Positions 45,297-53,794 of a DNA stretch of 64,000 nt are shown here, piece after piece. Made by a program: the position numbers and the translations under genes. Numbering within the stretch: the stretch's first letter is position 1; each line of letters opens with the position of its first letter. Origin of the DNA: Cryobacterium arcticum (lineage in GTDB: Bacteria > Actinomycetota > Actinomycetes > Actinomycetales > Microbacteriaceae). The notes beneath the pieces are model-generated. The model was not told the origin of the DNA and did no database searches. It was given only the letters and a program-made list of their open reading frames with translations. The stretch spans positions 186,001-250,000 of the forward strand of contig NZ_QHLY01000007.1 in the NCBI RefSeq assembly GCF_003185895.1, given 5' to 3'.

Positions 45297-46280
45297 ATGG
45301 TCATGTCCGGCAGTGGTGAGCGCGTGGTCTTCGTCGTCGATGCGCCCGGGGATGAATCCCTGCTCGTCGGTGGTTCGATCGCCCGGCTGCTCGCCGACGG
45401 CTCAGAGGTCACCGTGCTGTTCGCGGCGCACGCACCGCAGGGCAGCACTGCGGCACCGGTGTCGCCCGAGACCGTTGCCGCGGCGCGCGCCGCCCTGGGC
45501 GAGAGTGATCCTGCCCAGTGGCGGGTGCTGGCCGGCCTCGGCAGTGGTGACCGGCGCGAGGCGCTGGGTCTCGCCCTCGCCGAGGCCGACGCCACGGCCG
45601 TCGTGATTGCCGCCACCGACGCGGACACCCGTCAGGCCGCCGTCGATGCTGCCGGAGACGCCGGCACCCCGGTGTTCCTGAGCAGCCGGGTCTCGGCCGC
45701 GGCCGGGCAGCGCCTCACTGCCATCGATGTGAGCGACCAGCTCGACCGGAAACTGCGGGCCCTGGCGGCCTACCCGGGTCGGTGGAGCGTAAACGATCGG
45801 GTCGTGCGTCTCGTCGACGGGGGAGAGATTCTCGTCACCGGTACCGAAACCTTCGTGCGCGGCAGCGGTGCTCCGCACGCCGCCCAGCCCGACCCCGAAC
45901 CACCGACGGCGGCCACCCGATTGCTGGCCGGCCTGATGGCGCTGGCTGCGGGCATCCTGTTCGGGGTGCTCGGCACTGTGGCCCACCAGACGACTCTGGT
46001 CATCGGCCCGGTCACCGTACCGATCGGCCTGGTGCTCTCCCTGCTCGCTACCGGCACCCTGTTGGTGGGCCTGCGCCTGGTGGTGCACGACCGGCTGGTG
46101 GTGCTCGCGGCGGCGATCGGCCTGTTGGCCACCGTCTTCCTGCTGTCGCTGCGCAGCACGGGTGGGTCGGTGCTGGTGCCGGCCGGGGTGCTCGGCACGG
46201 TCTGGACGGCGGTGCCGGCCTTGGTCGCCGCTCTCGTTCTGGCGTGGCCCCGAATTCCTGCCAGACGACCTACGGCGTAG
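45297..46280 (+). CDS. Degenerate PIG-L-like domain fused to four membrane helices
   Basis: 327-aa protein. Residues about 8-165 have the PIG-L/LmbE deacetylase layout, but every metal motif is lost: the expected AHPDDE is DAPGDE (15-20), the expected HPDHxxVH block reads TDADTRQAAVDAA (107-119), and the third histidine region is LRALAAYPGRW. Residues 208-320 form about four helices with short loops. The catalytic zinc cannot bind, so this is a likely pseudoenzyme, perhaps a ligand sensor or scaffold. It starts at an iron-box intergenic region and reads away from efeU. FdxA follows after 36 bp, with its own -10-like TAGACT overlapping this gene's stop. Confidence 0.75.
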   Translation: MVMSGSGERVVFVVDAPGDESLLVGGSIARLLADGSEVTVLFAAHAPQGSTAAPVSPETVAAARAALGESDPAQWRVLAGLGSGDRREALGLALAEADATAVVIAATDADTRQAAVDAAGDAGTPVFLSSRVSAAAGQRLTAIDVSDQLDRKLRALAAYPGRWSVNDRVVRLVDGGEILVTGTETFVRGSGAPHAAQPDPEPPTAATRLLAGLMALAAGILFGVLGTVAHQTTLVIGPVTVPIGLVLSLLATGTLLVGLRLVVHDRLVVLAAAIGLLATVFLLSLRSTGGSVLVPAGVLGTVWTAVPALVAALVLAWPRIPARRPTA

Positions 46281-46316
46281 ACTGGTCATCCAGTTCGTGA
46301 AGGGAATTCCGCCACT

Positions 46317-46640
46317 GTGACGTATGTCATCGCTCTGCCCTGCGTGGACGTCAAGGATCGTGCTTGCGTCGACGAATGTCCCGTCGACTGCATTTACGAG
46401 GGTGAACGCTCCCTCTACATCCACCCCGACGAATGTGTCGACTGTGGTGCCTGCGAACCGGTCTGCCCGGTTGAGGCCATCTACTACGAAGACGACCTGC
46501 CGGAGCAGTGGGCCGACTACTACAAGGCCAACGTGGAGTTCTTCGACGACATCGGTTCTCCGGGCGGCGCAGCCAAGGTCGGCGTCATCGCCAAGGACCA
46601 CCCGGTCATCTCTGTGCTCCCTCCGCAGGTTCAGCACTAG
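46317..46640 (+). CDS. fdxA: 7Fe ferredoxin FdxA
   Basis: 107-aa bacterial 3Fe-4S/4Fe-4S ferredoxin. Two cysteine sets: near Cys9, Cys17, Cys21-Pro, and the [21 protein letters not shown] set at 40-60. The C-terminal extension (about 65-107) is that of actinobacterial FdxA/FdxC. It passes electrons to as yet unspecified oxidoreductases. GTG start with GAAGGGAA 8-9 nt upstream. Followed 2 bp later by dapC, as in other actinobacteria. Confidence 0.95.
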   Translation: MTYVIALPCVDVKDRACVDECPVDCIYEGERSLYIHPDECVDCGACEPVCPVEAIYYEDDLPEQWADYYKANVEFFDDIGSPGGAAKVGVIAKDHPVISVLPPQVQH

Positions 46641-46642
46641 AC

Positions 46643-47755
46643 GTGCTGAAGCCACTTCCCGACTACCCGTGGGACGCGATGCTGCCGTTTGCGCAGCAGG
46701 CCAGGGCCCACACTGACGGCATCGTCGACCTCTCCATTGGCTCTCCGGTCGACGCCACCCCGCCCGTCGTGCAGGCCGCCCTCGCGCACGCGACGGATGC
46801 GCACGCCTACCCGCAGACCACCGGAACGCCGGCGCTGCAACGGGCCATCATCGACTGGTACGCCCGGCGCCGCGGGGTGACCGGCCTGGCGGAGAAGAAC
46901 GTGCTGCCCACCATCGGCTCCAAGGAGCTCGTGGCGCTGCTGCCGTTCATGATCGGGCTGGGCGAGGGCGACACCATCGTGCATCCGCTGGCGGCGTACC
47001 CCACCTACGCGATCGGCGCGGCCATGGCCGGCGCCGAGGCGTTCCCCTCCGACGACCCCGCCGATTGGCCGCAGTCGACGAAGCTGATCTGGCTGAACAG
47101 CCCGGGCAACCCCGACGGCCGGGTGCTGAGCGTGGAATTCCTCCGCACCGCCGTGGCCCGCGCCCGTGAGCTCGGCGCCGTGATCGTGAATGACGAGTGC
47201 TACGCCGAACTCGGCTGGGACGCACCGTGGGTGAGCGAGCCGATTCCGAGCATTCTCGACCCGCGGGTGACCGACGGTGACACCCGCAACATCGTGGCCA
47301 TCTACTCGCTGAGCAAGCAATCCAACATGGCCGGCTACCGCGGTGCATTCGCGGCCGGCTGCGCCGACGTGCTCGGCCGCCTGCTCACCGTGCGCAAGCA
47401 CGCCGGACTGATGCTGCCCGCGCCCCTTCAGGCCGCCATGGTGGCCGCCCTGGGCGACGACGCGCACGTAGCCGTGCAGCGTGAGCGTTACCGGGCTCGC
47501 CGTGAGGTGCTGCTGCCCGCTCTCGTGGCGGCCGGCTTCACCATCGACCGCAGCGAGGCAGGCCTGTACCTCTGGGCCACGGCGGGCGTTGACGCCTGGG
47601 AATCGATCCGGCACCTCGCCGGACTCGGCATCCTGGCCGGCCCCGGCCCGTTCTACGGCGATTTCTACCCCGAGCACGTGCGGTTCTCGCTGACCGCCGA
47701 TGACGAGCGCATTGCCGCCGCCGCCGCCCGGCTGCGCGCGTCCGTCGGCGCCTGA
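46643..47755 (+). CDS. dapC: Succinyldiaminopimelate transaminase
   Basis: 370-aa class I/II PLP aminotransferase. It makes N-succinyl-LL-diaminopimelate from N-succinyl-2-amino-6-ketopimelate in lysine/diaminopimelate synthesis. Motifs: DLSIGSPVDATPP (about residues 28-40), NSPGNPDG (about 152-159), the PLP lysine in SLSKQSNMAGYR (about 223-234), and the final GPGPFYGDF/VRFSLT. The GTG at 46643 gives the family N-terminus (KPLPDYPWDAM). It sits 2 bp after fdxA. Assigned by this context plus length; other class I aminotransferases have similar motifs. Confidence 0.9.
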   Translation: MLKPLPDYPWDAMLPFAQQARAHTDGIVDLSIGSPVDATPPVVQAALAHATDAHAYPQTTGTPALQRAIIDWYARRRGVTGLAEKNVLPTIGSKELVALLPFMIGLGEGDTIVHPLAAYPTYAIGAAMAGAEAFPSDDPADWPQSTKLIWLNSPGNPDGRVLSVEFLRTAVARARELGAVIVNDECYAELGWDAPWVSEPIPSILDPRVTDGDTRNIVAIYSLSKQSNMAGYRGAFAAGCADVLGRLLTVRKHAGLMLPAPLQAAMVAALGDDAHVAVQRERYRARREVLLPALVAAGFTIDRSEAGLYLWATAGVDAWESIRHLAGLGILAGPGPFYGDFYPEHVRFSLTADDERIAAAAARLRASVGA

Positions 47756-47799
47756 CCACGCTCGGCCGGCCGGGGACTGGACGGATTTCCGTTCGAGCC

Positions 47800-47805
47800 T
47801 AGGCT
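47800..47805 (+). promoter_or_regulatory. -10-like TAGGCT, 6 nt before the ATG at 47812
   Basis: TAGGCT, then GGCGGC, then ATG. No Shine-Dalgarno. Leaderless start predicted. Confidence 0.45.
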
Positions 47806-47811
47806 GGCGGC

Positions 47812-48177
47812 ATGGCTGACCTCCCCGCAGCGCACACCGACAGAGATCTGGCCGACCCCTACAAGGCCGGGGTCGCCGCCCTGACCGCACTGGTGTGCGA
47901 GTTGCCCGCCCTGCCGCCCGTGACCGCGGGCCGAATGTTCAACGGTGACGGCGTGCGGGTACGTGGCCGGTTCTTCGCCTTCATCGGCCGCAACGGGGAC
48001 CTCGTCGCCAAGCTGCCCGCCGACCGGGTGAACGACCTCGTCAGCCACCGAACCGGAAGCCCGGTCGTGATGGGAAAGCGCACGATGCGCGAATGGGCAC
48101 GGTTTCCGGCCGAGGCCGGAGTGGGCACCTGGAGCGAGGTCCTGGAGGAGGCGCACGCGTTCGTCGCGGGCGAGTAG
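47812..48177 (+). CDS. TfoX/Sxy N-terminal-domain-like protein
   Basis: 121-aa protein whose middle resembles the TfoX N-terminal fold: GRMFNGDGVRVRGRFFAFIG (about residues 40-59), LVAKLPADRVNDLV (about 64-77), KRTMREWARFPAE (about 88-100). Stand-alone domains of this kind are common and not known to control competence in actinobacteria. It has a leaderless-type start. A 257-bp gap to gltA follows. Confidence 0.65.
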   Translation: MADLPAAHTDRDLADPYKAGVAALTALVCELPALPPVTAGRMFNGDGVRVRGRFFAFIGRNGDLVAKLPADRVNDLVSHRTGSPVVMGKRTMREWARFPAEAGVGTWSEVLEEAHAFVAGE

Positions 48178-48434
48178 CCCAACAAAAGCCGGGCAATCGG
48201 GACCATGTGCCCTAGCGCCCTCTCGCGCGGCGGTACGCTGAGAGACAGGTCGTCCGCACCATGGAATGGGCTGTAGTGGAGTGTCAACGAACCCCGGCCG
48301 ATTTTGGCGGATGCAACAGTATGCCTCTCGGCGGAATAGGCTGTAAGCGGGTTATCGTTGCCAAGCACCACGAGCGTGCTGCGGCGGACCGCCATAGACC
48401 ATCAGCCGAAAGGCTTTGAATCCAGGGAGGCGCC

Positions 48435-49775
48435 GTGAGCGACGTCGCGCAGCGAACACCATCCAATGAGCCGCAGTTCATTGACAGGCCCGTCGAGGGC
48501 CCGCAAACGGCCACTCTCACCTACCCGGGGGGATCGGCGCAGTTCCCCATCCTGGGTAGCACAGACGGCCCGTCCAGCATCGATATCGCGACGCTGACCA
48601 AGCAGACCGGTTTCACCACGTTCGACTCGGGGTTCGTGAACACGGCGGCAACGAAGTCAGCCATCACGTATATCGACGGCGAGCACGGCATCCTGCGTTA
48701 TCGCGGGTACCCGATCGAACAGATCGCGCAGAACTCCAGCTTTCTCGAGACCGCCTGGCTGCTGATCTACGGTGAGCTGCCCAGTGAGAGCGAACTGAGC
48801 GCGTTCGACAACCGCATCCGTCGGCACACCCTGCTGCACGAAGACCTGCGCCGCTTCTTCGACGCCCTGCCGCACAACGCGCACCCGATGTCGGTGCTGT
48901 CCGCCGGCGTCTCCGCGCTGTCGACCTACTACCAGGACTCCTTGAACCCCAAGGACCCAGAGCAGGTCGAACTGTCGATGATCCGGCTGCTGGCGAAGCT
49001 GCCGGTCATGGCCGCGTACGCGCACAAGAAGAGCATCGGCCACGCATTCCTCTACCCGGACAACTCGCTCAGCTTCGTCGACAACTTCATCAAGCTCAAC
49101 TTCGGCACCCTCGCCGAGCCGTACCTGGTGAACCCCGTCGTGAGCAAGGCGCTCGAACGCCTGCTGATGCTGCACGAGGACCACGAGCAGAACGCATCCA
49201 CCTCGGCCGTTCGCCTGGTCGGCTCCACCGAGGCCAACCTGTTCGCCTCGGTCTCCGGCGGCATCAACGCGCTCTCCGGCCCGCTGCACGGCGGCGCCAA
49301 CGAGGCCGTGCTCACCATGCTCAGCGATATCAAGGCCTCGGGCGAAGGCGTGCAGAAGTACGTCGAACGCGTGAAGAACAAGGAAGCCGGCGTGCGCCTG
49401 ATGGGCTTCGGCCACCGGGTCTACAAGAATTACGACCCGCGCGCCAAGCTGGTCAAGGAGAGCGCCGACGCCGTGCTCGAAGCCCTCGGGGTGAAGGACG
49501 ACCTGCTCGATATCGCCAAGGAGCTCGAGTTCATCGCGCTGAACGACGACTATTTCAAGGAGCGCAAGCTTTACCCCAACGTGGACTTCTACACCGGCGT
49601 GATCTACAAGGCCATGGGCTTCCCGCCGCGCATGTTCACGGTGCTGTTCGCCATCGGCCGGCTGCCCGGCTGGATCGCGCACTGGCGCGAGATGAACCTC
49701 GACCCGACCACCAAGATCGGCCGCCCGCAGCAGTTGTACACGGGCGCGATCGCCCGGGACTACCCGCGCGCGTAG
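48435..49775 (+). CDS. gltA: Citrate synthase (type II)
   Basis: 446-aa hexameric-type citrate synthase. It joins acetyl-CoA and oxaloacetate to open the TCA cycle. Catalytic residues: His in GPLHGGANEAV, His in GFGHRVYKNYDPRAK, and Asp in NVDFYTGVIYKAMGFP. GTG start with GGGAGG about 5 nt upstream. The 257-bp upstream region holds no gene; TAGGCT near 48338 is a -10 candidate, and an AGCAC/GTGCT stem (48365-48381) lies in the probable leader. Strong hairpin after the stop. Confidence 0.96.
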   Translation: MSDVAQRTPSNEPQFIDRPVEGPQTATLTYPGGSAQFPILGSTDGPSSIDIATLTKQTGFTTFDSGFVNTAATKSAITYIDGEHGILRYRGYPIEQIAQNSSFLETAWLLIYGELPSESELSAFDNRIRRHTLLHEDLRRFFDALPHNAHPMSVLSAGVSALSTYYQDSLNPKDPEQVELSMIRLLAKLPVMAAYAHKKSIGHAFLYPDNSLSFVDNFIKLNFGTLAEPYLVNPVVSKALERLLMLHEDHEQNASTSAVRLVGSTEANLFASVSGGINALSGPLHGGANEAVLTMLSDIKASGEGVQKYVERVKNKEAGVRLMGFGHRVYKNYDPRAKLVKESADAVLEALGVKDDLLDIAKELEFIALNDDYFKERKLYPNVDFYTGVIYKAMGFPPRMFTVLFAIGRLPGWIAHWREMNLDPTTKIGRPQQLYTGAIARDYPRA

Positions 49776-49781
49776 TTTCAC

Positions 49782-49828
49782 CAAGAACGGCCCTGTCGTC
49801 TCTCCTGGAGACCACAGGGCCGTTCTTG
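49782..49828. terminator. Hairpin after gltA
   Basis: 15-bp perfect stem CAAGAACGGCCCTGT, continued inward by a second 5-bp stem GTCTC/GAGAC around a TCCTG loop. It begins 6 bp after the stop. No T-run beyond TTCTTG. Confidence 0.85.
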
Positions 49829-49881
49829 TGTGTGCGCGGCAGACGATCAGGATTCAAGAAGCGAACTCTGCGGAGTCGGCC

Positions 49882-49887
49882 TACAGT
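49882..49887 (+). promoter_or_regulatory. -10-like TACAGT, 7 nt before the ATG at 49895
   Basis: TACAGT, seven bases, ATG; no ribosome site. Confidence 0.35.
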
Positions 49888-49894
49888 TCCCGGT

Positions 49895-50305
49895 ATGACA
49901 ATCTCACTCCAGTACTGCCACGTCACCGTGCACGACGTGGACGCGGCGATCGCCTTCTACCGGGACGCGCTGGGACTCACCGTCGCGAGCGACGTGCCCG
50001 CGGGGAACTACCGCTGGGTCACCCTCGGCATTGACTCCCAACCCGGGCTCGAACTGGTGCTCTCGGTGCCGCACGCCGGCCGGTCCCAGGCCGACGGCGA
50101 CGCTATGCAGGACCTCCTTGCCCGGGGCATGCTGCCGATGATCGTCTTCCGCTCCGACGACGTCGACCAGACCTTCGAGACCGTGCGGGCGACGGGCGCC
50201 GAGGTGCTCCAGGAACCCACCGACCAGCCGTGGGGGCCGCGGGACTGCGCGTTCCGCGATCCGTCCGGCAACACCGTGCGGGTCGCCCAAGCGCCGCAGG
50301 CCTGA
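49895..50305 (+). CDS. VOC (glyoxalase/dioxygenase) superfamily protein
   Basis: 136-aa protein with two beta-alpha-beta-beta-beta units: first unit YCHVTVHDVDAAIAFYRDALGL (residues 6-27), second unit with PMIVFRSDDVDQTFETVRATGAEVL and ending RDCAFRDPSGNTVRV. Metal-site candidates are His8 in CHVTV and Glu49 in GLELVL of the first half. Such proteins are lyases, dioxygenases or resistance proteins; the substrate is not deducible. An in-frame upstream start at 49826 would lie in the gltA hairpin and is not used. Confidence 0.82.
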   Translation: MTISLQYCHVTVHDVDAAIAFYRDALGLTVASDVPAGNYRWVTLGIDSQPGLELVLSVPHAGRSQADGDAMQDLLARGMLPMIVFRSDDVDQTFETVRATGAEVLQEPTDQPWGPRDCAFRDPSGNTVRVAQAPQA

Positions 50306-50321
50306 CCACAGCCGTGCCGGG

Positions 50322-50355
50322 CGGATGCCGGGGCTCGGCCGGCCGGCGGCATCCG
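50322..50355. terminator. Bidirectional hairpin between VOC gene and dapD
   Basis: 9-bp arms CGGATGCCG/CGGCATCCG around a 16-nt GC-rich loop, located in the 52-bp gap between convergent stops. It contains the GGATGC/GCATCC hexamer that is frequent in this window. Confidence 0.6.
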
Positions 50356-50357
50356 GG

Positions 50358-51356
50358 TCAGGCGTGCAGGGCGGCGTTCAGCGTGATGCCGGTGGAGCGG
50401 GGGAGAACCTCGACCGCGCCGGTGATCGAGTTGCGGCGGAAGAGCAGGTTCGGCACCCCGGACAGGTCCTTGGCCTTGGCCGTCTGCGGAGCACCGTCCG
50501 CGGTGCGCGCGGCGCCGAGCAGCACGACCTTGGTGCCGGCCGTGACGTAGAGCCCGGCTTCGACCACGGAGTCGTCACCGATCGAGATGCCGATGCCGGA
50601 GTTGGCGCCGAGCAGCGCCCGTTCGCCAATGGTGATGCGCTGGGTGCCACCGCCGGAGAGGGTGCCCATGATGGAGGCGCCGCCGCCGACGTCGGAGCCG
50701 TCGCCGACCAGGACACCCTGGGAGATGCGGCCCTCGACCATGGACACGCCGAGTGTTCCGGCGTTGAAGTTCACGAAGCCGGCGTGCATGACCGTGGTGC
50801 CGGGGGAGAGGTAGGCGCCCAGGCGCACCCGGGAGGCGTCGGCGATGCGCACCCGCTCCGGAGAGACGTAGTTGAGCAGCGGCGGGAACTTGTCCAGGCT
50901 GTTCGCCTGGATACCGGCGCGCTGCAGGGCCGGTCGCAGCCGGTCGAAGTCGGCGGGCAGCACCGGGCCGGCGTTGGTCCATACCACGTTCGGCAGGTGA
51001 CCGAAGATGCCGTCGAGATTGATGGTGTTGGGCTTGACGAGCAGGTGCGAGAGCAGGTGCAGGCGGAGGTACGCATCCGAGGTGCCGGCAGGCGGGGCCT
51101 GCAGGTCGATCTCCACGGTGACGGCTTCGAGGCGCACGTTGCGTCGGGCGTCGGGGCCGGCGTTCTCCTCCAGCTCGGTGGGCACGATCCAGCGGTCGCG
51201 CGCCGTGGGCAGCGCGCCGAGCAGCGGCGCCGGGTACCAGGTGTCGAGCACAGTGCCGTCACCGGCGATGGTGGCCAGGCCGTACCCCCAGGCGTGCGTG
51301 GCGGCCGATTCGGCGGCGGACTCTGACAGAGGCTCGGGGGGAAGTGCGGTGACCAT
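50358..51356 (-). CDS. dapD: 2,3,4,5-tetrahydropyridine-2,6-dicarboxylate N-succinyltransferase
   Basis: 332-aa actinobacterial-type DapD. It succinylates tetrahydrodipicolinate in the succinylase branch of diaminopimelate/lysine synthesis. The C-terminal half is a left-handed beta helix of hexapeptide repeats, for example [21 protein letters not shown] and [20 protein letters not shown] (from about residue 177 on). N-terminus begins at ATG 51356 directly beside the divergent dapE, with a TAATCT box 6 nt upstream and no Shine-Dalgarno, so a leaderless mRNA is predicted. Confidence 0.94.
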   Translation of the reverse strand: MVTALPPEPLSESAAESAATHAWGYGLATIAGDGTVLDTWYPAPLLGALPTARDRWIVPTELEENAGPDARRNVRLEAVTVEIDLQAPPAGTSDAYLRLHLLSHLLVKPNTINLDGIFGHLPNVVWTNAGPVLPADFDRLRPALQRAGIQANSLDKFPPLLNYVSPERVRIADASRVRLGAYLSPGTTVMHAGFVNFNAGTLGVSMVEGRISQGVLVGDGSDVGGGASIMGTLSGGGTQRITIGERALLGANSGIGISIGDDSVVEAGLYVTAGTKVVLLGAARTADGAPQTAKAKDLSGVPNLLFRRNSITGAVEVLPRSTGITLNAALHA

Positions 51357-51361
51357 GGCTC

Positions 51362-51368
51362 TAGATTA
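51362..51368. promoter_or_regulatory. Overlapping divergent -10 elements for dapD and dapE
   Basis: On the plus strand TAGATT (51362-51367) is six bases before the dapE GTG at 51374. On the minus strand TAATCT (51368-51363) is six bases before the dapD ATG at 51356. The two hexamers share five positions (51363-51367), so one symmetric sequence would serve both genes, with leaderless transcripts starting 18 bp apart. No clear -35 is visible for either. Confidence 0.55.
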
Positions 51369-51373
51369 GTAGA

Positions 51374-52495
51374 GTGCCTCAGATCCCCACGCCCTCAGCC
51401 GCCGACCAGACCACCCTGCGCCTCGACCTGACCATGTCGTCGGTCGACCTGACCCGGGCCATCTGTGACGCCGAATCGGTGTCCGGCAACGAGACCGCTC
51501 TGGCCGACGCCATCGAAGCCGCTCTGGTGGGCCAAGCGCACCTCGAGGTGATCCGGGACGGCGACACCATCGTGGCGCGCACCAACCTCGGCCGCGCCCA
51601 GCGGGTCGTGATCGCCGGCCACATCGACACCGTTCCCCTGAACGACAACCTGCCCACCCGTTTCGAGACCCTGGACGGCGTCGACTATCTATGGGGCCGT
51701 GGCACTGTCGACATGAAGGCCGGTGTGGCCGTGCAGCTCAAGCTCGCCGCCGAACTCAGCGAGCCCAGCGTCGACGTGACCTGGATGTGGTACGACCACG
51801 AAGAGGTCAACGCCGCACTCAACGGCCTCGGCAGACTGGCCGAAAACCGGCCGGACCTGTTCGTGGGTGACTTCGCCATTCTCGGCGAGCCGAGCAACAG
51901 CCAGGTCGAGGGCGGCTGCAACGGCAACGTGCGCATCGAAGTGCGCACCTTCGGCAAGCGGGCGCACTCCGCCCGCGCCTGGGTGGGCGAGAACGCGATC
52001 CACAAGGCCGCCCCGATCCTCGACATCCTCGCCGCGTACCAGCCCCGCGAGGTGGAGGTGGAAGGCTTGGTCTACCGGGAGGGTCTGAACGCCGTGGGCA
52101 TCACCGGCGGGATCGCCGGCAACGTCATCCCCGACGAGTGCATGGTGCACATCAACTACCGGTTCGCGCCCAGCCGCACCGCGGCGGAGGCTGTGACCCA
52201 CCTCGAGGAACTCTTCGCGGGCTTCGACATCACCGTGGTCGACCTCGCCGAGGGCGCGCGCCCCGGCCTGGACGCGCCGCTGGCCCTGGGCTTCCTGGCG
52301 GCCGTGGGCGCTGAACCTCGCCCGAAGTACGGCTGGACCGATGTGGCGCGGTTCTCGGCCCTGGGCATCCCCGCCGTGAACTATGGGCCGGGTGACCCGC
52401 TCAAGGCACACGCCGATGACGAGCGGGTGGCCCTCTCCCAGATCGACGAGTGCGAAGACGCGCTGCGCGCCTGGCTGACCGCTCCGATCGGCTGA
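51374..52495 (+). CDS. dapE: Succinyl-diaminopimelate desuccinylase
   Basis: 373-aa M20-family zinc hydrolase. It removes succinate from N-succinyl-LL-diaminopimelate. Motifs: GHIDTVPLNDN (about 77-87) with metal His and Asp, the WGRGTVDMKAG block (about 107-117), DHEEVNAALNGLG with catalytic/metal Glu, and ILGEPSNSQVEGGCNG. The final part reads KYGWTDVARFSALGIPAVNYGPGDP, as in mycobacterial DapE. The GTG at 51374 is supported by a TAGATT 6 nt upstream and by homology of LRLDLT to the mycobacterial N-terminus; an ATG at 51434 is less likely. Divergent from dapD with 17 bp between start codons. Confidence 0.94.
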   Translation: MPQIPTPSAADQTTLRLDLTMSSVDLTRAICDAESVSGNETALADAIEAALVGQAHLEVIRDGDTIVARTNLGRAQRVVIAGHIDTVPLNDNLPTRFETLDGVDYLWGRGTVDMKAGVAVQLKLAAELSEPSVDVTWMWYDHEEVNAALNGLGRLAENRPDLFVGDFAILGEPSNSQVEGGCNGNVRIEVRTFGKRAHSARAWVGENAIHKAAPILDILAAYQPREVEVEGLVYREGLNAVGITGGIAGNVIPDECMVHINYRFAPSRTAAEAVTHLEELFAGFDITVVDLAEGARPGLDAPLALGFLAAVGAEPRPKYGWTDVARFSALGIPAVNYGPGDPLKAHADDERVALSQIDECEDALRAWLTAPIG

Positions 52496-52497
52496 TC

Positions 52498-53733
52498 GTG
52501 GCCACGACCCGCACCGGTGTCGCGCCGGAGAACCGGGGCCGCCTGGTGCCGGCCCGGTGGCGAGCGCGCTACCGGCTGGTGCCGTGGTGGGGCAAGGTCG
52601 GTGTCATCTGGGTGCTCTCCCGTCTGGTCACGACGGCGCTGGTGCTGGTGCTGGCCAGTGTGCAGGGGCAGAACGCGTGGACGGCGGCGAAACCCGGCTA
52701 CGCCGACTTCGCCAACATGTGGGATGGCCGCTGGTACAACATCGTCGCCGTCAGCGGCTACCCGGCGGTGCTGCCCATCACCCTCGACGGTCACATCGGC
52801 GAGAACGCCTGGGCGTTCATGCCCGGCTACCCGGCGGTCGTGCGGCTGCTGATGGTTATCTCCGGCGCCCCCTGGGCGCCCACGGCGGTGTTCGTGTCCC
52901 TCGCCTGCAGCCTGGGCACCGCCCTGCTGTTCTACCGGCTGATGCGCCGGGTACAGCCGCACTCCACTGCCCTCTTCGCCGTGGTGCTGTTCTGCGTCGC
53001 ACCCCTCTCGCCGTTGCTGCAGTTCGGCTACGCCGAGTCGATGCACCTGTTGCTGCTCACCCTTGCGCTGCTCCTGCTCCTGCAGCGGCGCTACCTGCTG
53101 CTCGTTCCGGTGATCGCGGTGATGGCGCTCACCCGGCCCAGCGGCCTCGCCTTCGCCCTGTTCCTGGCGCTGCACGTGGCTTTCCGCTGGTACGGCAGGG
53201 CTCGCGACCCGTTCCCGGTGCGGGAAGCCGTGACCGCGGCATCCGTTGCCGTCTTCAGCGGTGTGATGGGGCTGGCCTGGCCGGGGATCGCCTGGCTGGT
53301 GACCGGCTCGATCACGGCATACACCGACACCGAGCTCGCCTGGCGGTCGGCCTACATCGGCTACCAGGAGCTGGTGCCGTTCGCGGCCTGGTTCCAGAGC
53401 GGGGTGTGGTGGCTGGGCCAGCCGTTGGGCATCCTGGCGGTTCTGGCGTTGATCGTGAGCTTCACCCTGCTGATGTTCACGCCGGCGGTGAAAAGCATCG
53501 GCGTTGACCTGCGCCTGTGGGTGGCCTCGTACGCGCTGTACCTGCTGGCGGTGTTCTTTCCGCAGTCGAGTGTTTTCCGGCTGCTGATGCCGATGTTCCC
53601 ACTGCTCGGCGCGCTCGCCCGGCCGCGCAGCATCGTGTACCGCGTTGTGGTCACACTGCTGCTCATCTGCGGCCAATGGGGCTGGTTATTGCTCTGTTGG
53701 GGCGTGGACGGAGCCGATTGGACGCCACCCTAA
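52498..53733 (+). CDS. PIG-V-like polytopic membrane protein (putative mannosyltransferase)
   Basis: 411-aa membrane protein with about nine to ten helices, first at about 35-55. The extracellular loop after helix 1 has ADFANMWDGRWYNIVAVSGYP (about residues 70-90), the Asp-x-x-Trp-Tyr arrangement of PIG-V/GT-C-type glycosyltransferases that use polyprenyl-phosphate sugars. The rest resembles actinobacterial hypothetical membrane proteins of this group. The GTG at 52498 is 2 bp after the dapE stop, so it is likely cotranscribed with dapE although functionally unrelated. Sugar donor and acceptor unknown. Confidence 0.72.
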   Translation: MATTRTGVAPENRGRLVPARWRARYRLVPWWGKVGVIWVLSRLVTTALVLVLASVQGQNAWTAAKPGYADFANMWDGRWYNIVAVSGYPAVLPITLDGHIGENAWAFMPGYPAVVRLLMVISGAPWAPTAVFVSLACSLGTALLFYRLMRRVQPHSTALFAVVLFCVAPLSPLLQFGYAESMHLLLLTLALLLLLQRRYLLLVPVIAVMALTRPSGLAFALFLALHVAFRWYGRARDPFPVREAVTAASVAVFSGVMGLAWPGIAWLVTGSITAYTDTELAWRSAYIGYQELVPFAAWFQSGVWWLGQPLGILAVLALIVSFTLLMFTPAVKSIGVDLRLWVASYALYLLAVFFPQSSVFRLLMPMFPLLGALARPRSIVYRVVVTLLLICGQWGWLLLCWGVDGADWTPP

Positions 53734-53794
53734 TTACTGTCTGACGGCCGAATGGTCGATAATAGGGGTACGACTACGAATGGAAGGGGAGTTC

